From positions 136,664 through 200,663 of the forward strand of contig CAVYEG010000002.1 in the NCBI GenBank assembly GCA_963767565.1: 64,000 nt of DNA, read 5' to 3'. This document shows positions 45,029-53,376 of the stretch, in pieces (the first letter of the stretch is position 1; each line of letters begins with the position of its first letter). The notes under the pieces were generated by a model, which ran no database searches, had not been told where the DNA came from, and worked only from the letters and a program-made list of their open reading frames with translations. The translations under genes and the position numbers were made by a program. The stretch comes from Palsa-504 sp963767565 (GTDB lineage: Bacteria; Actinomycetota; Actinomycetes; Streptosporangiales; Streptosporangiaceae).

Positions 45029-45960
45029 GACGTCACCTCCGCCCGGTACTCGACGCTCTGGCTGGTTAGTTCCAGGTAGGCCTGTTCGAGGGTGGCCCGG
45101 TGGGCGCTGACCTCGCTGAAGGGGATGGCGTGGCCGGTGAGGATAGCCACGACTCGTTCGGCAGAGAGATCTGAGATCTTGAGCACGCCGGAACCGGTGG
45201 CGGTGACCTCAGCCCCGGCGCTGGTGAGCACGGTCATCGCGTCGGCCGGTGCCGTAGTGCGCAGCATGATGCGGTGGCCGGAGGCGGCCGCGATGAGGTC
45301 GGCGACGGAGGTGTCGGCGATCACCTTGCCGCGGCCCACGACGATGAGGTGGCCGGCGCCCCCCTCGGTGAGCAGAGCCTGCAGTTCGCTCATCAGGTGG
45401 CTGGAGACCAGCACCGCGCGGCCCTGCGCCGCCAGCGAGCGCAGGAAGCCCTTCATCCAGACGATGCCCTCGGGGTCCATGCCGTTGAATGGCTCGTCGA
45501 AGATCAGCACCGCCGGGTCACCCAGCAGCGCGGCGGCGATGCCGAGCCGCTGCCGCATGCCCAGGGAGTACCCGCCGGCCTTGCGGCGGGCGGCGGACTC
45601 CAGACCGGACAGCGCGATCATCTCATCGACCCGGCCAGCCGCCAGGCCCTGGGAGCGGGCCAGCCACAGCAGGTGGTTGCGCCCGCTGCGGCCAGGCTGC
45701 AGCGCGCCCGCGTCCAGCAGCGACCCGACGTGGCCCAGGGGGTTCTTCAGCGAGTGGTACGGGCGGCCGCCGATGGTGGCGGTGCCCGCGTCGGGGGCGT
45801 CCAGGCCGACCACGACGCGTATGGTGGTCGATTTGCCCGCGCCGTTTGGTCCGACGAAGCCGGTCACCTGGCCGGGATGGACCGTGAACGTCATCCCGTC
45901 CAGCGCCTGCACCGGGCCGAACCGCTTGCGCAGTCCGTCAATCTCGATACTCGCGTTCAT
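45025..45960 (-). CDS. ABC exporter ATPase
   Basis: 311 residues. Walker A FVGPNGAGKSTTI, Q-loop region (HVGSLLDAGALQPG, in place of a canonical VPQ), signature YSLGMRQRL, Walker B VLIFDEPFNGMDPEG and H-loop VSSHLM are all present. The C-terminal ~80 residues (IMLRTTAPADAMTVLTSAGAEV ... LEQAYLELT) are typical of BcrA/antimicrobial peptide exporters. ATG 45960 has no evident ribosome site. An upstream in-frame start would add about 38 residues of unlikely sequence. It is divergent from the two-component system at 46122, which is the likely regulator. Confidence 0.88.
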   Translation of the reverse strand: MNASIEIDGLRKRFGPVQALDGMTFTVHPGQVTGFVGPNGAGKSTTIRVVVGLDAPDAGTATIGGRPYHSLKNPLGHVGSLLDAGALQPGRSGRNHLLWLARSQGLAAGRVDEMIALSGLESAARRKAGGYSLGMRQRLGIAAALLGDPAVLIFDEPFNGMDPEGIVWMKGFLRSLAAQGRAVLVSSHLMSELQALLTEGGAGHLIVVGRGKVIADTSVADLIAAASGHRIMLRTTAPADAMTVLTSAGAEVTATGSGVLKISDLSAERVVAILTGHAIPFSEVSAHRATLEQAYLELTSQSVEYRAEVTS

Positions 45961-46028
45961 AGGGAGAAGATGCCGCAGGCCGGGGACGTGCCGCGTCTGG
46001 CCGCAGACCCATCTGCACGGTGCCGCGG

Positions 46029-46058
46029 TCTGCCCGCGGGCGTACGCCCGCGGGCAGA
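46029..46058. promoter_or_regulatory. 30-bp perfect palindrome between exporter and sensor kinase
   Basis: TCTGCCCGCGGGCGTACGCCCGCGGGCAGA equals its own reverse complement over all 30 bases (centre GTAC). Position: 69 bases before the exporter ATPase start and 64 before the kinase start. It could be an operator for the response regulator or a bidirectional hairpin. It is very GC-rich and no other copy was noticed in the window. Confidence 0.7.
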
Positions 46059-46121
46059 TGACCTGGCACCGCACGGCGGCTACGATCGCGGTGAGCGTGA
46101 CCCGGCGGGCAGGAGGCGCCC

Positions 46122-47237
46122 ATGATTGAGTGGGGAGCCGTGGTGTTTGGCTGCGCCCTGCTGGCTTCCGCCGTCGTGCTGCGCCGCTGGCCGCTGGCGG
46201 CGCTGGCCGTGATGCTGGGCGGATCGGCGGTCAACATGGTGCTGCAGCCGAGCTCGCGGACATTCGCGCTGATCGTGGTCATCTGCGCAACGGGCCTTGA
46301 GCTCTGCTACATAGCGGCGACACGCAGTCGCAAAGTGTCGGTGATTGGTGCCGTGATGGCCGCCGCCGGGGTGCTGACTCCGCTGCTGACCATGCCTTCT
46401 GCGGCATCGCTCCGGGATGGCAGCGTGGGGTCGGGTGGCCCCCCCGTTGTCGCGATCGCCGTACCCCTGTTCACGATCATTGCCTGGCTCATCGGGCACT
46501 CAATCCGGCAGGCACAGGCCAGGGCCGAGCTGGTGCGCGTGCAGGCGAGCGCGCAGGCCGCGATGGCGGAGCGGCTGCGGATCGCCCGCGACATGCACGA
46601 CATCGTGGCGCACAGCATCGGCGTCATCGCGATCCAGGCGGGCGCGGGGCGCCGGGTTTTCGACGCCAGCCCCGGCGAGGCGCGCGACGCCCTGGCCGCC
46701 ATCGAGGCCACCAGCCGGGAGACGCTGTCCGGGCTGCGGCGGATGGTGACCGGGCTGCGGCACGCCGACCCGGAATCCGGGCCGGGCCAGGCGGCGCCGG
46801 ACCAGGCGGCGCCGGACCAGGCGGCGCCCGGCCAGGCGCCCGGCCTGGCCGGCCTCGAGCGGCTGGCCGCCACGACCCGGGACGCGGGCGTGCGGGTCGA
46901 CGTTGAGTGGCACGGCAGCCGGGAGCCGCTGCCCGCCGACATCGACCTGGCCGCGTTCCGCATCATCCAGGAGGCGGTCACCAACGTGGTCCGCCACGCC
47001 GGCACCGACCGGTGCCAGGTCGCGATCAGCCGGCCGGACGGGGAGCTGTCGATCGAGGTCACCGACAGCGGGCGGGGCGCCCCGGCCAGCAAGCTCAGCC
47101 CGTCCGGGACCGGCTACGGGATCACCGGCATGCGCGAGCGCGCCGCGCTGCTCGGCGGCGACCTATCGGCCGGACCGCGCCCCGGCGGCGGCTTCCGCGT
47201 CGCCGCCCGGCTGCCACTGCCCGCGCCGGGCCGATGA
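46122..47237 (+). CDS. Sensor histidine kinase, NarL/DesK type
   Basis: 371 residues. Four N-terminal membrane helices with little extracytoplasmic sequence (residues 1-125), then a HisKA_3 dimerisation helix with the phosphoacceptor His in RIARDMHDIVAHSIGVI, then a HATPase_c domain (FRIIQEAVTNVVRHAG, GRGAPASKLSPSGTGYGITGMRERA). A short tandem repeat gives APDQAAPDQAAPGQAP (residues ~226-241). It is followed by its response regulator with a four-base overlap. The location suggests it controls the divergent ABC exporter. Confidence 0.88.
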   Translation: MIEWGAVVFGCALLASAVVLRRWPLAALAVMLGGSAVNMVLQPSSRTFALIVVICATGLELCYIAATRSRKVSVIGAVMAAAGVLTPLLTMPSAASLRDGSVGSGGPPVVAIAVPLFTIIAWLIGHSIRQAQARAELVRVQASAQAAMAERLRIARDMHDIVAHSIGVIAIQAGAGRRVFDASPGEARDALAAIEATSRETLSGLRRMVTGLRHADPESGPGQAAPDQAAPDQAAPGQAPGLAGLERLAATTRDAGVRVDVEWHGSREPLPADIDLAAFRIIQEAVTNVVRHAGTDRCQVAISRPDGELSIEVTDSGRGAPASKLSPSGTGYGITGMRERAALLGGDLSAGPRPGGGFRVAARLPLPAPGR

Positions 47238-47884
47238 CCATCCACGTCATCCTGGCCGACGACCAGCCGCTGGTCCGCGCGGGCCTGCGCATGCTGATCA
47301 CGCAGACACCCGACATCGACGTGGCCGGCGAGGCCGCCACCGGCGCCGAGGCGGTCCAGCTCTGCAGGGACACCGGCGCCGACGTGGTGGTCATGGACAT
47401 CCGCATGCCGGGCATGGACGGCATCGAGGCCACCCAGCTGATCACCGCCGGTGACACGCACGCTCGGGTGCTTGTGCTCACCACCTTCGACGACGATGAC
47501 TACGTCTACGGTGCCCTGCGGGCCGGGGCGAGCGGGTTCCTGGTCAAGGACATGGCCCTGGATGACATCCTGGCCGCCGTCCGCGTGGTCGCCGCCGGCG
47601 ACGCCGTGATCGCGCCGGGCGTCACCCGCCGCCTGATCGGGCGGTTCACTAGCCAGCCCCACTCGGGCCGCAAGCCCCTGGAGCTCACCGGGATCACCGA
47701 ACGCGAGCGTGAGGTACTCAGGCTGGTGGGCCTCGGCATGTCCAATGCCGAGATCGCCGCCGCTCTGTACATCAGCCTGGGCACCGCCAAGACCCACGTG
47801 GCCCGGCTGCTGGCCAAGCTCGGCGCCAGGGACCGGGTGCAGCTCGTCATCACCGCTTACCAGGCAGGCCTGGTCGACACCTAA
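47234..47884 (+). CDS. Response regulator, NarL/LuxR type
   Basis: 216 residues. The receiver domain begins IHVILADDQPLVRAGL, with the phosphoacceptor Asp in VVVMDIRMPGMDGIEA and the conserved Lys in FLVKDMALDD. A LuxR-type HTH follows (ITEREREVLRLVGLGMSNAEIAAALYISLGTAKTHVARLLAKLG). ATG 47234 overlaps the kinase stop. It should receive phosphate from the adjacent kinase and regulate nearby promoters, possibly at the palindrome. Confidence 0.9.
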   Translation: MTIHVILADDQPLVRAGLRMLITQTPDIDVAGEAATGAEAVQLCRDTGADVVVMDIRMPGMDGIEATQLITAGDTHARVLVLTTFDDDDYVYGALRAGASGFLVKDMALDDILAAVRVVAAGDAVIAPGVTRRLIGRFTSQPHSGRKPLELTGITEREREVLRLVGLGMSNAEIAAALYISLGTAKTHVARLLAKLGARDRVQLVITAYQAGLVDT

Positions 47885-47949
47885 GGCGGCCCAACAACCT
47901 CGCGCGTCGCGGCAGGGCAAACGTCCGGCTCGCCAGGCTGGCGCCCCGG

Positions 47950-49959
47950 TCAGTAGGGCTGGACGTGGACGATGTGCACGGGCTCGGTATCCGGGCCGAC
48001 GCGGACGAAGGTGTGCTCGGACCAGTTCCAGTACTGTCCGGTGACCAGGTCGTGCGCCACGAACTGATCGTGCCAGCCGAAGCCGAGTTCCGGCATGGTC
48101 AGGTGAATCCAGGTGTCGCGGGTGTCCACCGGATCCAGGTTCGCCACGACCACGATGACGTCGTCGCGGTCGTAGATCCGGCGGGCCTTGGAGAACACCA
48201 GCACGTTCTCGTCGTCCGCGTAGTGGAAGCGGAGATTGCGCAGCCAGTGCAGGGCAGGATGGGCCCGGCGGATCTCATTCACCACGGTCAGGTACGGCGC
48301 GAGGGACTGGCCCTCATGCTGCCCGCCTGGCTCGTAATCCTCCCACCGGCGGTTCTTGTACTCGTATTTCTCGTTGTCGATCTGCTCCTCGGCGCCCGGG
48401 CGGGCCACGTGCTCGCCCAGTTCGTATCCGGCGTAGATGCCGTAGCTGGGCACCAGGGTGGCGGCCAGGGCGGCGCGCATCTTCCATGCGGCCGGCCCGC
48501 CGCGCTGCATGAAGGGCGTCAGGATGTCGTGCGTCGTCGGCCAGAAGTTGGGGCGCATGTACGCCGCCGCCGGCCCGGCCAGCTCCGTCAGGTACTCCTG
48601 GATCTCCGGCTTGGTATGCCGCCACGCGTAGTAGGTGTAGGACTGCTGAAAACCGGCCTTGGCCAGGTTGTGCATCATCGGCGGCCGGGTGAACGCCTCG
48701 GCCAGCCAGATGACCTCCGGGTAGTCGCCGGCGACATCGCCGATCAGCCATGCCCAGAACTCCACGGGCTTGGTGTGCGGGTTGTCGACGCGGAAGATCC
48801 GCACCCCGTGATCGATCCAGACCTGCACCACCCGGCGGAGTTCGGCGTACAGGCCCTCCGGGTCGTTGTCGAAGTTGAGCGGGTAGATGTCCTGGTACTT
48901 CTTCGGCGGGTTCTCGGCGTAGGCGATCGACCCGTCGGCGCGGGTGGTAAACCACTCCGGATGCGCAGCCACCCAGGGATGGTCCGGTGCGCAGCTGAAG
49001 GCCAGATCCAGTGCCACCTCCAGGCCGAGGTCGCCCGCCCGGGCCACGAAGGCGTCGAAGTCGTCAAAAGTGCCCAGGTCCGGGTGAATGGCGTCGTGGC
49101 CGCCCGCCGCCGAACCGATCGCGTACGGCGAACCGGGATCCAGCTCACCGCATTGCAGGGCGTTGTTCTGGCCCTTGCGGTTGACCTGGCCGATCGGGTG
49201 GATCGGCGTCAGGTAGATGACGTCGAAGCCCATGGCGGCTACCGCAGGCAGGCGCTGGGCCGCGGTGGCGAACGTCCCGCTCCTCCACCGGCCGGTGGCC
49301 TCGTCGAGGACGGCTCCCTCGGAGCGCACGAAGAACTCGTACCACGCCCCGTACAGCGCCCGCTCGCGCTCCACCAGCCACGGGTAGTCATCGCTCGCCG
49401 TGACCAGCTCCCGCAGCGGCCGCTGGGCAAGCTCGCGGCGGACCCCGGACGAGACGCCTGCCGCCAGGCGCTCCTGCGGCGCGGATCGCGTGTCCCGCAG
49501 GCCGTCGATGGCATCCTTGAGCCTGCTCTCCTGCTCCGCGGTGCGCTCGACCGCGGCCACCGCCCGCTCCAGCACCCGGGCGCCCTCTTCGAGCATCAGG
49601 TCGACGTCGACGTTCGCGCCGATCTTGATCACGGCATCGTGGTGCCAGGTTCCGTACGGGTCCGACCAGCCCTCCACCCGGTACCACCAGTGCCCGGCCC
49701 GGTCCGCGCTGATGGTGGCCGACCAGCTGTCCAGGCCCGCGTTCACCCTGACCATCGGCTGGTGATGCTCCCGGCCAGCCGGATCGGTAACGACCACCGT
49801 CGCGTTGACCGCGTCATGACCCTCGCGGAACACCGTGGCCGTGACGGCGAACTCCTCGTCCACCACGGATTTGGCCGGGCGCGCCCCGCCATCCACAACA
49901 GGACTGACGTCAGTGACCGGAACACGGCCGATTCGTCCCGCCGTTCCGAAGCGCCTCAT
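47950..49959 (-). CDS. glgE: Maltosyltransferase GlgE (alpha-1,4-glucan:maltose-1-phosphate maltosyltransferase)
   Basis: 669 residues, the usual length for GlgE. Uses maltose-1-phosphate to extend alpha-1,4-glucan. The N-terminal Ig-like domain (VTATVFREGHDAVNATVVV) and S domain precede a GH13_3 barrel: GFDVIYLTPIHPIGQVNRKG, then the nucleophile Asp in RIFRVDNPHTKP, the acid/base Glu in VIWLAEAFTRP and the conserved TTHD segment in WPTTHDILTPFM. The C-terminal beta domain ends HIVHVQPY. No other glycogen or trehalose-maltose genes (glgB, treS, pep2) lie in the window. ATG 49959 is a possible start; an in-frame ATG or GTG further down is possible (VTDVSPVVDG). Confidence 0.92.
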   Translation of the reverse strand: MRRFGTAGRIGRVPVTDVSPVVDGGARPAKSVVDEEFAVTATVFREGHDAVNATVVVTDPAGREHHQPMVRVNAGLDSWSATISADRAGHWWYRVEGWSDPYGTWHHDAVIKIGANVDVDLMLEEGARVLERAVAAVERTAEQESRLKDAIDGLRDTRSAPQERLAAGVSSGVRRELAQRPLRELVTASDDYPWLVERERALYGAWYEFFVRSEGAVLDEATGRWRSGTFATAAQRLPAVAAMGFDVIYLTPIHPIGQVNRKGQNNALQCGELDPGSPYAIGSAAGGHDAIHPDLGTFDDFDAFVARAGDLGLEVALDLAFSCAPDHPWVAAHPEWFTTRADGSIAYAENPPKKYQDIYPLNFDNDPEGLYAELRRVVQVWIDHGVRIFRVDNPHTKPVEFWAWLIGDVAGDYPEVIWLAEAFTRPPMMHNLAKAGFQQSYTYYAWRHTKPEIQEYLTELAGPAAAYMRPNFWPTTHDILTPFMQRGGPAAWKMRAALAATLVPSYGIYAGYELGEHVARPGAEEQIDNEKYEYKNRRWEDYEPGGQHEGQSLAPYLTVVNEIRRAHPALHWLRNLRFHYADDENVLVFSKARRIYDRDDVIVVVANLDPVDTRDTWIHLTMPELGFGWHDQFVAHDLVTGQYWNWSEHTFVRVGPDTEPVHIVHVQPY

Positions 49960-50091
49960 ACGAACAGATCGTAGGCGCGCACGACCCGCGGCGACCAGCT
50001 AAGACCAATCCGCCCCGGCACGCCCGGCCCGCTCGGACTGGGTCCGAACTCGCGAGTGAGCATGGAGCCAGCAGCGGGCAGATCGGACCCA

Positions 50092-50125
50092 TAAAAATGA
50101 CCTGGAGGAATGAAACCCCAGGTCA
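50092..50125 (-). terminator. Terminator of the tRNA-Lys gene
   Basis: On the minus strand TGACCTGG and CCAGGTCA (plus-strand 50098-50105 and 50118-50125) form an 8-bp stem directly followed by TTTTTA. It is 8 bases downstream of the tRNA 3' end, a clear factor-independent terminator. Confidence 0.75.
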
Positions 50126-50132
50126 GACCGGG

Positions 50133-50205
50133 TGCGCCGCCAGGGACTCGAACCCCGAACCCGCAGATTAAGAGTCTGCTGCTCTGCCAGTTGAGCTAGC
50201 GGCGC
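50133..50205 (-). tRNA. tRNA-Lys, anticodon CTT
   Basis: The acceptor stem GCGCCGC (start at 50205) pairs with GCGGCGC near 50134-50140, and the discriminator base is A. The D arm (AGCTCAACTGGCAGAGCA), the anticodon loop ACTCTTAAT giving CTT, and the T arm (GGTTCGAGTCC) are all in place. CCA is not encoded. Confidence 0.95.
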
Positions 50206-50458
50206 GTCGGAACGCTGTGATCGTAGCAGCATTCGGCGGGGCGTGGCCAATCGCCGGACCCGGCCCGGTTGTGCGGCTCTTGGGATGTTCGGAAGAAAAG
50301 AATGAAGAGCACCTATAGTCCGAACGGGCCGTGGTAGCTCTTACATGGCAGCTTCCTGTGCTCGCTGGGCCGTCGCGCCGTGGTGTAGGTCGAACCGCGG
50401 GCGGAGCGAGGACGTAAACCCGGTACGACCAGTGGGGGTACATGGCGGTGACGCAGGC

Positions 50459-52420
50459 GTGACCGAGAGTAACGTGGCGCGGCCGTCCGTGACCGAGGCG
50501 GCCCAGGCTCCGGCCGTTACCAGCCAGGCAGGAAGAGGCGGAAGCCGGCTGGCGTGGCTGGATGTGCTGCGGGGCATTGCCGCCCTGGCCGTGGTCTTCG
50601 ACCATTTCGGCGGCTTCATCCCGGCCCGGATACAGAACCCGGTCTACGCGTGGATCAACCCGGGCAACTACGGGGTCTTCGTCTTCTTCATCATCAGCGG
50701 GTACATCGTGCCCGCCTCGCTGGAGCGCAAGGGCAGCGTCCGGACGTTCTGGGTGAGCCGCCTGTTCCGGCTGTACCCGCTGTACCTGTTCGCGATCGGG
50801 TTCGCGATGCTGCTGTGGGCGATTCACGTCGGCGACCTGCGCGGCGAGGACGCCGACCCGGCGACCTCGGTCCTGTCGCAGCTGCTGATGATGTCCAACG
50901 TGCTGGGCGGGACCAACCTGCCCAACGTGGTCTGGTCGCTGTCCTACGAGATGATCTTCTACCTGCTGCTCACCGCCCTGTTCATGGCCCGGATCCACCG
51001 GCCGAGCAGCCGGTATGCGCTGGCCTTCGGCATTGCCGCGCTCGCGATCGGCGGCATCCTGCCGCGCTCCTACCTCATCGACAACTTGTCCACGCCGCGC
51101 CTGATCGCGTTCGCGGCTGACCTGGCCGTGCTGGCCGGGCTGGCCTTCGCCGTGGCCATGCGCGGCATGTCGCGCCTGGTAGGAGCGATCCTGGCGGCGA
51201 TGGTCGGCCTGACGCTGCTCGCCTTCAACGGCGCCTGGCTCTGGCCCTGGCAGGCCCTGTCGATCCTGAGCCTGATGTTCACCGGCACCATGCTGTACCG
51301 GGCCGACCGCGGCGATTACCCGTGGCGCAAGGCCATTCCCATCGCGATCGGCGTGCTGGGCCTGATCATCGTGGCCGGCCTGTGGCACAGCCACGAGATC
51401 ACCCAGTCCCGCTCGACCGAAGCCCTGTGGGAACGCCAGTGGATCTTCACGCTGCTGCTGGCCGGAGCCTCGTTCGGCGTCGGGCTGGCCTTCCGGCACG
51501 TCAGGTGGCCCCGGTTCCTGACCTGGCTGGGCCTGATCAGCTACTCGGTGTACCTGCTGCACCCGCAGCTCATCACCATCTGGTACCACTACCGCTGGCT
51601 GCGGCGGAATTCGTTCTGGCATCAGATCGCGCTGGACGCGACGTTCATGGCCATCCTGATCGTGTTCTCTTCCCTGACCTACCTGCTGGTGGAGCGGCCC
51701 GCGCAGCAGGCCGGCCGCTGGCTGGCCCGCCGGCTTGACGCCCGGTTCGGCCCTGACCGCCTGCCGGAGCGCAAACCCCCGGCCAGGGAACCCGCGCTGG
51801 CCGCCAGTCCCCGCGCCACCGAGTTATCCGGCTGCTTGCGGCATGCTGGTGTCATGGCTTCCGTGTCCAGTCCGCGCTCCAGCCCGCTCCCGCCCCCGCG
51901 CGAGCCGGGCGCGCCCTACCGTGTCTGCCTGGTCTGCCTGGGGAACATCTGCCGGTCTCCGATGGCCGAGACGGTGCTGCGCGCGGCGCTGGCCGAGGCC
52001 GGCCTCGACGGCGCGGTCAGGGTGGACAGCGCGGGCACCGGCGACTGGCACGTCGGCGCGCCGATGCACCCGCCGGCCCGGGCGGCCCTGGCCCGGCGTG
52101 GCTACGACGGCTCGGCCCACCGGGCCCGGCAGGTCGAGCCGTCCTGGCTGGCCGGACGCGACCTGGTGCTGGCCATGGACGCCCGCAATCTCGCCGCCCT
52201 GCGCCGAATGGCCGGGCCGGCCGGCCATGACCGGATCCGGCTGTTCGGCGAGGTCGGCGGGCTTGACGGAGCGGCAGCGGGCGCTGAGATCCCCGATCCC
52301 TACGGCGGGGACGACGCCGGCTTCGATCACGTGCTCGACCTGCTCGGCGCCGCCGCTCCGGTCGTGGCCGCCCGCCTGACCCAGCTACTCGAGCCCGATC
52401 GCCCCGGCACCCAGGCGTGA
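50459..52420 (+). CDS. Acyltransferase 3 family protein fused in frame to low-molecular-weight protein tyrosine phosphatase
   Basis: About 653 residues in one continuous frame. Residues ~25-430 are an acyltransferase-3 (OafA/NodX-type) membrane protein: LAWLDVLRGIAALAVVFDHFGG, VFVFFIISGYIVPASLERKG, WVSRLFRLYPLYLFA, and VWSLSYEMIFYLLL. A hydrophilic linker follows (RLPERKPPAREPALAA...), then a complete LMW-PTP domain with C-x5-R loop VCLVCLGNICRSPMAE and the DP loop IPDPYGGDD. ATG 51854 between the two could start a separate phosphatase but has no ribosome site. Start GTG 50459 or GTG 50432 is uncertain. The stop overlaps the kinase start (GTGA). The phosphatase plus fructosamine kinase suggest protein deglycation. 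Confidence 0.8.
   Translation: MTESNVARPSVTEAAQAPAVTSQAGRGGSRLAWLDVLRGIAALAVVFDHFGGFIPARIQNPVYAWINPGNYGVFVFFIISGYIVPASLERKGSVRTFWVSRLFRLYPLYLFAIGFAMLLWAIHVGDLRGEDADPATSVLSQLLMMSNVLGGTNLPNVVWSLSYEMIFYLLLTALFMARIHRPSSRYALAFGIAALAIGGILPRSYLIDNLSTPRLIAFAADLAVLAGLAFAVAMRGMSRLVGAILAAMVGLTLLAFNGAWLWPWQALSILSLMFTGTMLYRADRGDYPWRKAIPIAIGVLGLIIVAGLWHSHEITQSRSTEALWERQWIFTLLLAGASFGVGLAFRHVRWPRFLTWLGLISYSVYLLHPQLITIWYHYRWLRRNSFWHQIALDATFMAILIVFSSLTYLLVERPAQQAGRWLARRLDARFGPDRLPERKPPAREPALAASPRATELSGCLRHAGVMASVSSPRSSPLPPPREPGAPYRVCLVCLGNICRSPMAETVLRAALAEAGLDGAVRVDSAGTGDWHVGAPMHPPARAALARRGYDGSAHRARQVEPSWLAGRDLVLAMDARNLAALRRMAGPAGHDRIRLFGEVGGLDGAAAGAEIPDPYGGDDAGFDHVLDLLGAAAPVVAARLTQLLEPDRPGTQA
51854..52420 (+). 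other. LMW-PTP domain and alternative separate start
   Basis: The region ATG 51854 to 52420 would encode a 188-residue phosphatase beginning MASVSSPRSS. Ordinary actinobacterial LMW-PTPs start close to the YRVCLVCLGN strand, so an independent start near here is normal elsewhere. No ribosome site is seen; expression alone cannot be told apart from the fused product on sequence. Confidence 0.45.
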
Positions 52421-53295
52421 GCCCGTCCGGTGCCGCAGCGGGCCGGATGGCGCGACTGACCGGCCTGGCCGTCCGCGATGCGCGCGTGGCCGGCTCGCAG
52501 CACGGCTACCAGCACCTGATGCTCACGCTGGCCGGCGGCCGCCGCGCGTTCGCCAAGGCCGTCGGCGGCGAACCTGCTCCGGACGTCGCGGCCGCCTTCG
52601 CGGCCGAAGCGAACGGCCTGCGCTGGCTGGCCGAGGCGGGGGCCGTGCCGGTGCCCGAGGTACTGGCCGTCACCCCGGCCGCGCTGGTCATCTCGATGGT
52701 CATCCCCGGCCGGGCCACGGCGGCGGCCGCCTTTGATTTCGGAACGGACCTGGCCCGGCTGCACGCAGCCGGCGCGGACGGTTTCGGCGCACCGTGGCCG
52801 GGGTTCATCGCCAGCCTGCCGCTGGATAACGCGGCGGGCCCGCAGGACTGGCCCGACTGGTACGCCCAGCGCAGGCTGCTGCCGTTCCTGAGCCGGGCCG
52901 TGGACACCGGAGCGCTGCGAGCAGAGGATGCGCGGCTGGTCGAGGCGGTCATCGACCGGATCGGCTCGCTGGCCGGGCCGGCCGAGCCGCCGAGCCGGAT
53001 CCACGGCGACTGCTGGGCCGGCAACGTGCTGTGGTCCGGCGGACGCGGCTGGCTCATCGACCCGGCCGCCCACGGCGGTCACCGGGAGACCGACCTGGCC
53101 ATGCTGGACCTGTTCGGCGCGCCGCACGTGGACCGGATCCTGGCCGGCTACAACGACACCGTGCCGCTGGCGGCCGGCTGGCGATCCCGGATCCCGCTGC
53201 ACCAGCTGCATCCGCTACTCGTGCACGCGTGCCTGTTCGGCGCGTCCTACGCCGAAGGCGTCCGTTCCGCCGCCCGCGCCGCGCTTGCCCTCTAG
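52417..53295 (+). CDS. Fructosamine/ketosamine-3-kinase family protein
   Basis: 292 residues from GTG 52417. FN3K motifs: FAKAVGGE (lysine in the N-lobe), WLAEAGAVPVPEVLAV, catalytic loop RIHGDCWAGNVLW and metal motif LIDPAAHGGHRETDLAML. These kinases phosphorylate sugar adducts on proteins, which then fall off (deglycation). In many bacteria an FN3K homologue is encoded beside an LMW-PTP that dephosphorylates ribulosamine-5-phosphate adducts; this exact pairing is seen here. The gene is translationally coupled to the phosphatase. Confidence 0.85.
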   Translation: MSPSGAAAGRMARLTGLAVRDARVAGSQHGYQHLMLTLAGGRRAFAKAVGGEPAPDVAAAFAAEANGLRWLAEAGAVPVPEVLAVTPAALVISMVIPGRATAAAAFDFGTDLARLHAAGADGFGAPWPGFIASLPLDNAAGPQDWPDWYAQRRLLPFLSRAVDTGALRAEDARLVEAVIDRIGSLAGPAEPPSRIHGDCWAGNVLWSGGRGWLIDPAAHGGHRETDLAMLDLFGAPHVDRILAGYNDTVPLAAGWRSRIPLHQLHPLLVHACLFGASYAEGVRSAARAALAL

Positions 53296-53376
53296 CCCGA
53301 TGGCCCGCCAGCCGGCAACTATCTCGTCCTCATTCTGGCCTGCTGCGCGTCCTGGCCTGCTGCGCGTCGGCCCGCT

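Noticed and set aside
46790..46840. 15-bp repeats in the sensor kinase considered a frameshift or repeat element.
   Set aside because: They keep the frame and only add APDQA-type residues in a linker, a common feature of actinobacterial kinases.
50168..51622. Long minus-strand frame over the acyltransferase gene.
   Set aside because: Antisense to membrane helices of a clear acyltransferase; contains the tRNA region and no recognisable domain.
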